Source of the DNA: Shinella sp. UYSO24
GTDB taxonomy: Bacteria; Pseudomonadota; Alphaproteobacteria; Rhizobiales; Rhizobiaceae
DNA: 64,000 bases
Direction: 5' to 3'
Assembly (NCBI GenBank): GCA_902167985.1
Contig: CABHNZ010000001.1
Coordinates: forward strand, 372,001-436,000
In this document: piece by piece, positions 57,932 through 64,000 of the stretch
Layout of the letters: the number at the start of each line of letters is the position of its first letter
How positions within the stretch are numbered: the stretch's first letter is position 1
The notes under the pieces: model-generated
What the model saw: only the letters and a program-made list of their open reading frames with translations
The model's database searches: none
What the model was told of the DNA's origin: nothing
Made by a program: the position numbers and the translations under genes

Positions 57932-60202
57932 TTAAGCCGCTCCGAGAAGCGGACTCGACTGAGGCAGGCCCTTGGCGGAGATCCCCGGCACAGACTGGGG
58001 GAGCCCTGTGAACCAACGGGAGATTTCCTTTGCAATCTCCTGGCTTGCCTCGACCGTGAAGTGGCCGTAGTCGATCATCCCCTGCGTGCCGACGAGAGTT
58101 TCGATATCAACAACATCGACGCAGTCGAACTGTTCGGACATTTTTCGCCACGCCGCGGTAAAGATTTCCCGCCGCTCACGCGATATGCCCAAATCAGGTG
58201 CCAGCATCGCCTCCGGCAGTTCGAGCGGGTGACCGACAATCAGAATACGGCGCCCGGCCGCAGCGAGAAACTCGCAAAACTCCTGAATACATGCCTCATA
58301 AAGCCCACCATTGAGCTGAGAGCGCACTTCAACCGGCCATTTATCGTCATACATATCAGTGCCGAAGTCGTAGACGAGAGCCGGCGCGAACGTATCCGTC
58401 AGGTAGGCCTTGGAGAGAACCTGCGGGATAATGAAGGCGCGTGGGAAGTTGTCGATTTCGGTGACTTCGCGAAGCCCCGAAAAATGCGCCCAAACACCGG
58501 AATGGCAATTTGCCATGATCCGTAACTTGGCCCGCGATGCATCGACAACGGACTTCCGCTCCTCGGACAGGATGAAATCTCTTACCTGAGATTGGCTGAA
58601 AGAAGCCTCATTGAGCCAGGACGGCGACGATGGCGTCATCGGCAAGGCCACGGGCGAGTTGAGACCCGGGAACATGCTCAGCGCGCGCAGCAACAGCCAA
58701 TTCTCCATGCCCATGTGCATGACACGGCAAGAAAAGGCCATATGCAGGATCGTCTGACTGCTGATATCGATGCAGATGAAACCGACCAGACCGTGGTAGC
58801 CAAATTTGTCCCAGGCGAAGACCGCAAGGCATTGCCGAACAGAGGGCTCCGACACAAGCTCCAGCGTCTTGCCCGGCTCGATACGCGTCTTCAGGAAATT
58901 GAGCTGGTTGGTCCGGTTGATCAGTTCCTCGATACGAGGTGCGAAATCGACGAGGTCGGCTCTCCATGCCAGGCAGACATGAATGTCGCAGGTGGCAAGG
59001 AAGGCCTCGCGGTCTCCCGAAAATTCCTGGCTTTCCGTCACGCGCGCCTGAAGTGACCGGTATTCTTCCACTCGCGACTTTTTGACATGCGCATGAACAT
59101 CCACAATCTGCTGCAGGAAGATGTCGCATTCCGGCAAGATGGCATTCAACGTGCGCAGATCCGGCAAGACCGCACGAGCCTCGGCCAGATTAATAACGTT
59201 GTCATCGATGAAAACACAGTTCTTCGGCTTCAGCCGCATATCGGCAATCAGAGACCTCAATGCGTCACCCTTCGGCACGAAGGAAATACGCGGAAAGACA
59301 AACTCGTCCCAAAGACCGAAACTCTCGAGGGCCCGACGGGCGGTTTCAAGATCATTCTTGGAACATATCGCCGAAACGATGCCTTGCTGGTTGAGCTTCT
59401 TGATCACCTCGACGCGGAAGGTATTGAGCCGCAATTCGCCAACGTCGTCGAGAGTGCCATCCCAAAGGGTATCGTCGAGGTCCCATATGACCAGCTTGAC
59501 ACCCTTGGCGGCGTCGGTGCCCGGCAACTCGACATCTCTGGCCGGAACAGACGCAAGCTGCCCCGCGGACGCAGCCAGAACGCCTTGAACATAAAACATC
59601 GCGGCATCAGCGCCCTGCGGATCGATGTCGTGACCGATCTGAGGACGGAAACACATCGTCATGGGCACGCCGACGCTTTCCAGACGCCCGTAATTGCTGA
59701 GGAACAAGGAGGGCGGGACAAATTCGTCGCGCTCACCGTGAACGAGAAGAACAGGCGGCCTCGCCACTACGCGTTTCTGGAGATCCTGAAAGCCGATCAG
59801 ATCGCTACCAAACCCGATGACGGCACCAAGCTGGCGCTTGCGTGCAAGGCCGCAATACAAAGCAAGCGATGCACCGCTGCCGAAGCCGACAAGGATGACC
59901 TGGCGATCATCGACACCCTGCTCCTGCACAAGGCTATCGATATAGCCGGCCAGCCGCTCGGATGCCTGATCGATCTTCACACCGGGATTTAGCCCATCAC
60001 CAGAAAACCAGGCATCCGAAGCATCAGAACTGCCGGATTGGAGATGCCCCTGCGGCATCACAAACAGACCATGGGTGAAATAATTAGCCCATCGCTCCGC
60101 CAGCGGAGCAAGACTGCTGCCGATCCCCCGATCGTGCAGCAAGACGAAAATATTCTTTACAGCTCGACCATCCGAAGGACTACGTCTTTGATCCAAATAC
60201 AT
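57932..60202 (-). CDS. Four-domain fusion: alpha/beta hydrolase, HAD phosphatase (FkbH-like), acyltransferase-like, SGNH-like
   Basis: A 756-aa soluble protein with no signal peptide. Residues 18-215 look like a phospholipase/carboxylesterase-type hydrolase with Ser109 in VGFGSGAS, Asp159 in HGERDE and His191 in IGHDID. Residues 236-370 are a HAD domain of the FkbH group, with DLDDTLWDG (241-249), Lys311 and FIDDN (331-335). Residues 400-545 resemble the FkbH C-terminal acyltransferase-like part: NRTNQLNF, DKFGYHGLVGF, SCRVMHMGME. Residues 560-735 resemble an SGNH hydrolase, with NCHSG and the D711xxH714 pair in DYGHFT. FkbH enzymes form glyceryl- or other acyl-ACP, so the product may be an acylated glycan or lipid. 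Intact and stand-alone. Confidence 0.78.
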   Translation of the reverse strand: MYLDQRRSPSDGRAVKNIFVLLHDRGIGSSLAPLAERWANYFTHGLFVMPQGHLQSGSSDASDAWFSGDGLNPGVKIDQASERLAGYIDSLVQEQGVDDRQVILVGFGSGASLALYCGLARKRQLGAVIGFGSDLIGFQDLQKRVVARPPVLLVHGERDEFVPPSLFLSNYGRLESVGVPMTMCFRPQIGHDIDPQGADAAMFYVQGVLAASAGQLASVPARDVELPGTDAAKGVKLVIWDLDDTLWDGTLDDVGELRLNTFRVEVIKKLNQQGIVSAICSKNDLETARRALESFGLWDEFVFPRISFVPKGDALRSLIADMRLKPKNCVFIDDNVINLAEARAVLPDLRTLNAILPECDIFLQQIVDVHAHVKKSRVEEYRSLQARVTESQEFSGDREAFLATCDIHVCLAWRADLVDFAPRIEELINRTNQLNFLKTRIEPGKTLELVSEPSVRQCLAVFAWDKFGYHGLVGFICIDISSQTILHMAFSCRVMHMGMENWLLLRALSMFPGLNSPVALPMTPSSPSWLNEASFSQSQVRDFILSEERKSVVDASRAKLRIMANCHSGVWAHFSGLREVTEIDNFPRAFIIPQVLSKAYLTDTFAPALVYDFGTDMYDDKWPVEVRSQLNGGLYEACIQEFCEFLAAAGRRILIVGHPLELPEAMLAPDLGISRERREIFTAAWRKMSEQFDCVDVVDIETLVGTQGMIDYGHFTVEASQEIAKEISRWFTGLPQSVPGISAKGLPQSSPLLGAA

Positions 60203-60371
60203 TTCTAATCTTCATCCACACATGAAACCGCTACCGTCATCGTTTCTGAATTACCTTGCCCCTAGCTGTCGCAAAGCAAACACCTGGCATAGCGCCGATT
60301 ATATCGGGCAGATTCTCTACATGCGGAGCGTGATGCAACCTTATGCCTCTACCGGCCGTTCTTGCCGCACG

Positions 60372-60566
60372 ATGACGACGCGCGATACATTGGAAAGCCT
60401 TCAGGACCTGTTGCAGGAGCTCAAAAGCCGGAGCACGGCGCCTGCGGACCACCCGAGAGTGCGGCGCGCGCGGGTCGACAGGACCCTTTCCATGCTAAGG
60501 CGGCTTCACGAGGCGCCGGCAGAGCCGGATCCGCCGTCCAGTTCGGACAGCGCGGCTGACAGATGA
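60372..60566 (+). CDS. Possible small helical protein
   Basis: An open frame of 64 aa beginning MTTRDTLESLQDLLQELKSRS, with two amphipathic helices (the second around RRARVDRTLSMLRRLHEAP) and a Pro/Ser/Asp-rich tail. A longer in-frame ATG exists at 60222, but the sequence between is not protein-like. The last 61 bases overlap the 3' end of the PAS gene on the other strand. I recognise no family. It is kept only because about 130 of its bases have no other assigned function. Confidence 0.35.
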   Translation: MTTRDTLESLQDLLQELKSRSTAPADHPRVRRARVDRTLSMLRRLHEAPAEPDPPSSSDSAADR

Positions 60567-61030
60567 CGGGCCACCCGCTCCTTCCCCGAGGTTTCGGCTA
60601 ATTCCAGCGCCGCGCGGCAGCACGCCAGCAGCGGTTCAGCCGCGAAGTCCTCCTGCATCCTGCCTGCCTCGATAACTGCGCCCGAAAAGATGGAGGGAAT
60701 ACCATCCTCATCCCGCAGGCAGCGGCCGAAGGACACAATCATGCGGGCATCGCCATCACGACCCAGTACCCGGTAGGTTGAACTCGTCTGATCGCCACTC
60801 ACGACCGCCTGATGCACCGACCGGGCGATCTTCGACTGATCCCGCGGGTCGATGCGCCCGATCACCTCCTCCACGGGTATGCCCGCCGAAAGCTCCTCCT
60901 GCGGCAGACCGTAGATATCGGCAAACAGCGGATCACCGTAAAGCGTGTTGGCCCCGACGATCCAAGTGAAAAAACCCATTGCTGGCGTGCTACCGGACCA
61001 TAGATCAGGCCCTGCCGGCGTTGCGGACAT
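60506..61030 (-). CDS. PAS-domain protein
   Basis: A 174-aa soluble protein that consists of one PAS_3-like domain (about residues 20-120): FFTWIVGANTLYGDPLFADIYGL, then GRIDPRDQSKIARSVHQAV, YRVLGRDGDARMIVSFGRCLRDEDG and IFSGAVI, with a short helical C-terminus. There is no kinase, GGDEF or DNA-binding output domain, so it is probably a sensor or adaptor for a partner coded elsewhere. It precedes the FkbH-like gene on the same strand but 300 bases away. Intact. Confidence 0.75.
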   Translation of the reverse strand: MSATPAGPDLWSGSTPAMGFFTWIVGANTLYGDPLFADIYGLPQEELSAGIPVEEVIGRIDPRDQSKIARSVHQAVVSGDQTSSTYRVLGRDGDARMIVSFGRCLRDEDGIPSIFSGAVIEAGRMQEDFAAEPLLACCRAALELAETSGKERVARHLSAALSELDGGSGSAGAS

Positions 61031-61535
61031 GTCTCTCTCTCCCGAACATTTGTCACTCCCCTAACAAAGCCGGACAAGCCTCCCGGTTGCATTCGGCCTT
61101 GCTTAAATTTGTAGAGACATCAATTCATCGGGCACGAAAAGGGGCGCTCCGTTATTTTCGTCGTGATACATCGCACAAATGCGAGAGCGACAGAGAAGAC
61201 GGGACGTTGGCTGAGCGGAGCGTGCCCAGACTGTGCGCTGACTGACACCTCCCAGGGTATTTGCGCTATTTGTGCCCTGCCCCTTGCGTTTTTCCGATAA
61301 ATCCGTATAAGCCGCGCTGTTCGAAACACCCGGTCTTCTGGCTGGTGGCTGAACGGAGGGCAGGTCCGGGGTACCGGGCCGCAGGGACCACAGGGTCCAA
61401 GCCTCCCGTGTCTCCGCTCTCGACCGTCTCGATACAACAACTTTTCTTGCCGGGCCTCTGGTCCACAGGAGCAGTCGTTGAGGCTTAGCCGCCGAGGTCC
61501 GGGTTATGACAACCGCAAGAAAAGGCAAAGCTTAC
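61031..61535 (+). promoter_or_regulatory. rpsF leader and upstream region
   Basis: About 500 bases with no gene that I can support. A candidate promoter at 61284-61311 would give a leader of about 220 bases before rpsF. This leader has several GC-rich self-complementary parts (for example CCGGGCC near 61376 and GGACCACAGGGTCC near 61385-61398), which could fold. S6:S18 protein binding to its own leader is known in bacteria; whether this leader has that motif I cannot show. Confidence 0.4.
61284..61311 (+). promoter_or_regulatory. Candidate sigma70-type promoter for rpsF
   Basis: TTGCGT (61284-61289), a 16-base spacer and TATAAG (61306-61311). Good match at the -10, fair at the -35. It lies upstream of rpsF, with no competing gene between. 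Confidence 0.45.
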
Positions 61536-61979
61536 ATGGCTCTTTACGAACACGTATTCCTTGCCCGGCAGGATATGTCCGCTCAGCAGGTTGATGCCCT
61601 CGTCGAACAGTACAAGGGCGTCCTCGAAGCTAACGGCGGCAAGGTCGGGCGCGTAGAAAACTGGGGCCTCAAGTCCCTCACCTACCGCATGAAGAAGAAC
61701 CGCAAGGCTCACTACGCTCTGATGGACATCGATGCTCCGGCTGCTGCCGTGCATGAGATGGAACGCCAGATGCGCATCAACGAAGACGTTCTTCGCTACA
61801 TGACGATCGCCGTCGAGAAGCACGAAGAAGGTGCGTCTGCCATGATGCAGAAGCGTGACCGTGACGACCGTCCGCGTCGCGATGGCGACGATCGTGGCCC
61901 GCGCCGCGAATTCGGCGACCGTCCGCCGCGCCGCGATGGCGATTTCCAGCGCGCACCGCGCCCGGCTCGCGACGCTTAA
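61536..61979 (+). CDS. rpsF: 30S ribosomal protein S6
   Basis: Ribosomal protein that pairs with S18 on the 30S platform. The 147-aa protein starts [15 protein letters not shown] and has [20 protein letters not shown] (in part), then a charged tail of about 40 residues rich in Arg and Asp ([19 protein letters not shown]) typical of rhizobia. ATG 61536 matches the family start, although the ATG at 61506 has a better-placed GAGG site (61494-61497) and would add ten residues. First gene of rpsF-rpsR. Confidence 0.97.
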   Translation: MALYEHVFLARQDMSAQQVDALVEQYKGVLEANGGKVGRVENWGLKSLTYRMKKNRKAHYALMDIDAPAAAVHEMERQMRINEDVLRYMTIAVEKHEEGASAMMQKRDRDDRPRRDGDDRGPRREFGDRPPRRDGDFQRAPRPARDA

Positions 61980-62003
61980 TCGGATAGAAGGATTTAGAGA
62001 CCA

Positions 62004-62252
62004 ATGGCTGAAGCATCCTCCTCCCCGGCACGTCGCCCGTTCCACCGTCGCCGCAAGACCTGCCCCTTCTCGGGCGCAAACGCTCCGCGGATCGACTACA
62101 AGGACGTTCGTCTCCTGCAGCGCTACATTTCCGAGCGCGGCAAGATCGTTCCTTCGCGTATCACGGCTGTTTCGCAGAAGAAGCAGCGCGAGCTGGCCCA
62201 GGCCATCAAGCGCGCCCGCTTCCTCGGCCTGCTGCCTTACGTCGTAAAGTAA
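62004..62252 (+). CDS. rpsR: 30S ribosomal protein S18
   Basis: Binds S6 and 16S rRNA. The 82-aa protein shows [19 protein letters not shown] and [14 protein letters not shown] at the end, as expected. It follows rpsF by 24 bases and is followed by a strong terminator. Intact. Confidence 0.97.
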   Translation: MAEASSSPARRPFHRRRKTCPFSGANAPRIDYKDVRLLQRYISERGKIVPSRITAVSQKKQRELAQAIKRARFLGLLPYVVK

Positions 62253-62261
62253 GATGATATG

Positions 62262-62294
62262 GCCCCTCCGGTCTTCGGATCGGAGGGGCTTTTC
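62262..62294 (+). terminator. Rho-independent terminator of rpsF-rpsR
   Basis: Nine-base perfect stem GCCCCTCCG (62262-62270) / CGGAGGGGC (62281-62289) with a ten-base loop, followed by TTTT. Ten bases after the rpsR stop. Confidence 0.9.
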
Positions 62295-62408
62295 CCTTCC
62301 GCGATGGGCGCGGATCGGATCTTTCAAATCCCATGTTGGGGATGCGCGCCTTCAGAATTTGATTCGGGCCGATCCTCTAACTGCTTGATGTAGCAGGACA
62401 GCGAGACC

Positions 62409-63383
62409 GTGAAGACGAAGTTCCAGACAGTGCTGCCGACCGGCATTCTTGCCGGTGTCATCGCCACCCTGCTTGTCATGGGTGCGAGCGCACAGTCGTC
62501 TCTTGCTTCCCTCCTCTATGCTGCCTCCGCCCTTCCCATTCTGATTGCCGGCCTCGGCTGGGGCAATCGCGCCGCCATCGTCGGCGTCGTTACGGCAGCC
62601 GTTCTCGGCGCCATTCTCGTTTCGCCGCTGTTTGCGCTGGCGATGGCGATCTTCACGCTGATCCCGGCCGGCTGGCTTTCGCATCTGGCCAATCTCGCCC
62701 GCCCTGCCTCCGAACTCGGCGGCCCGGACGATCTCGTCGCCTGGTACCCGATTTCCGATATCCTCTTGCATCTCTGCTCGCTGGTGACGATCGCCGTCAT
62801 CGCGCTCGGTGTGGCAATCGGCTACGGGCCGGAACTGACCGGCCAGATGGTCGATGCGATGATGCAGGCCCTGCAGGCGCAGGAACCTTCCTTCGAGCCT
62901 GATGCGGCCAGCATTTCGCAGACCAAGAGCATGCTCGTTCTGATGCTGCCGATGTTCCAGGGCGGTATCTGGGTGCTGATGCTGTTTGCCGCCTTCTATG
63001 TGGCCGTGCGCATCGTGTCGCGCTCCGGCCGGGCGCTTCGCCCGCGCGAGGACATGCCGTCGGCGCTTCGGATGAACCGCAATGCGATCTTCGTCTTCCT
63101 CGGCGGGATCGTGCTCTGCTTCGTCGGCGGCGTGCCGTCGCTGATCGGCGCGACGATCTGCGGCACGTTCGGCGCGGGTTTCCTGATGGCCGGCTTTGCC
63201 GCCCTGCATTTCCGTTCCAAGGAAAAGGACTGGCGCATACCGGGCCTGATCCTCGCCTATCTTTCGACCACGCTCGTGCTGCCTGCCGTCGTGGTCGTGA
63301 TCCTTGGTCTTGCCGATACGCGGCGCACGATTGCGCTGACACCGGCCAAGGCCTCACAGAATGCCAATGAAAACAACTCTTAA
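62409..63383 (+). CDS. DUF2232 membrane protein
   Basis: A 324-aa polytopic membrane protein of the DUF2232 (YybS-like) family, with about eight helices (for example VLPTGILAGVIATLLVMG at the start, GLGWGNRAAIVGVVTAAVLGAIL, and GLILAYLSTTLVLPAVVVVILG near the end). Function unknown. The GTG at 62409 follows GCGAGAC with only a weak site. It lies between rpsR and rplI, a conserved alphaproteobacterial placement, and 21 bases before rplI. Intact. Confidence 0.85.
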   Translation: MKTKFQTVLPTGILAGVIATLLVMGASAQSSLASLLYAASALPILIAGLGWGNRAAIVGVVTAAVLGAILVSPLFALAMAIFTLIPAGWLSHLANLARPASELGGPDDLVAWYPISDILLHLCSLVTIAVIALGVAIGYGPELTGQMVDAMMQALQAQEPSFEPDAASISQTKSMLVLMLPMFQGGIWVLMLFAAFYVAVRIVSRSGRALRPREDMPSALRMNRNAIFVFLGGIVLCFVGGVPSLIGATICGTFGAGFLMAGFAALHFRSKEKDWRIPGLILAYLSTTLVLPAVVVVILGLADTRRTIALTPAKASQNANENNS

Positions 63384-63404
63384 GACCTGAAAGGAAACAC
63401 TAAA

Positions 63405-63977
63405 ATGGACGTCATTCTTCTCGACGCGTGGCCAAGCTTGCAGATGGGCGAAGTCGTAAAGGTTCGCGACGGTTTCGCACGTAACTTCCTGCTGCCGCAG
63501 GGCAAGGCGCTGCGCGCCAACGAAGCCAACAAGAAGCGTTTCGAAGCCGAGCGCGCCACGCTCGAAGCTCGTAACCTCGAGCGCAAGGGCGAAGCCCAGA
63601 CGGTTGCCGACGCTCTTGCCGGCAAGACCTTCGTCATCGTTCGCTCGGCTGGCGAAACCGGCCAGCTGTACGGTTCGGTTGCTGCCCGCGACATCATCGA
63701 GACGCTGGCTGCAGAAGGCTTCAACGTCGGCCGCAACCAGGTCGACCTGAACACCCCGATCAAGGCCATTGGCCTGCACAACGTCACGCTGCACCTGCAT
63801 TCGGAAGTCGAGATCGAAATCGCTCTCAACGTTGCCCGTTCTGCCGAAGAAGCCGAGCGTCAGGCCAAGGGCGAAAGCCTCACCTCCGCTGACGCCATCT
63901 ACGGCGTTGACGAAGATGCACTGCGTCCGGAAGACTTCTTCGACCCGGAAGCAGACCAGGACGGCGACGACGAATAA
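63405..63977 (+). CDS. rplI: 50S ribosomal protein L9
   Basis: Large-subunit protein that binds 23S rRNA near the L1 stalk. The 190-aa protein begins [20 protein letters not shown] with [16 protein letters not shown], the L9 signature. A long central helix ([18 protein letters not shown]) and a second domain with [22 protein letters not shown] follow, then an acidic tail ([13 protein letters not shown]). Strong site GAAAGGAAA precedes the ATG. Intact; stop TAA at 63977. Confidence 0.97.
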   Translation: MDVILLDAWPSLQMGEVVKVRDGFARNFLLPQGKALRANEANKKRFEAERATLEARNLERKGEAQTVADALAGKTFVIVRSAGETGQLYGSVAARDIIETLAAEGFNVGRNQVDLNTPIKAIGLHNVTLHLHSEVEIEIALNVARSAEEAERQAKGESLTSADAIYGVDEDALRPEDFFDPEADQDGDDE

Positions 63978-64000
63978 TAGTCGTCTCTTCGCAGGCACTT

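Overview
The window is a 64 kb piece of an alphaproteobacterial chromosome, most probably a member of the Rhizobiaceae (Rhizobium/Agrobacterium group). I infer this from the GC-rich coding sequence, from gene blocks that I recognise as a rhizobial core backbone (ppk-ppx, hdaA-permease-purM-purN, uvrC-pgsA-moaD-moaE, lptF-lptG-lptD-surA-pdxA-rsmA, gmk-yicC-mltG-fabF-acpP-fabG-fabD, rpsF-rpsR-DUF2232-rplI), and from rhizobial forms of the proteins. No tRNA, rRNA, CRISPR array, insertion sequence or prophage is visible.

Layout. 1-14 kb: the tail of an MFS transporter, RNase D, a divergent DUF2000/AraC pair, a small secreted protein, polyphosphate metabolism (ppk, ppx), the DnaA inactivator hdaA, a PerM-type permease, purM-purN, a solitary phnM and a vapBC-like toxin-antitoxin pair. 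14-21 kb: Nudix hydrolase, molybdopterin oxidoreductase, rlmJ, RNase T2, glutathione S-transferase, an orphan tripartite-tricarboxylate receptor and an Omp25-like porin. 21-29 kb: uvrC, pgsA, moaD, moaE, a lone LivH-type permease divergent from a CGNR regulator across a clean operator-like palindrome, a lipoprotein, ndk and a GST. 29-41 kb: degenerate GGDEF protein, ABC-F ATPase, prolyl oligopeptidase, LuxR-type regulator convergent with a long flagellin, polysaccharide deacetylase, holC, pepA and a PAP2 phosphatase. 41-57 kb: LPS export to fatty-acid synthesis, all housekeeping. 57-61 kb: aldo-keto reductase, a four-domain hydrolase/FkbH-like/acyltransferase-like/SGNH-like protein and a PAS protein. 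61.5-64 kb: ribosomal proteins S6, S18 and L9.

A dominant technical feature is that about twenty genes, many of them essential (fabF, fabG, fabD, lptD, ppk, ndk, pepA, uvrC), are broken by single missing bases, nearly all in short runs of one base. Restoring the bases gives total lengths divisible by three and normal family sizes. These look like consensus errors, not pseudogenes, so I annotate each as one CDS and give the approximate break.

The most interesting elements are the multidomain FkbH-like protein at 57.9-60.2 kb, the palindrome between the LivH-type permease and the CGNR regulator, two adjacent 15-bp-period repeat arrays at 27 kb, a triple alternating palindrome in the fabF leader, and a 588-codon flagellin outside any flagellar cluster.
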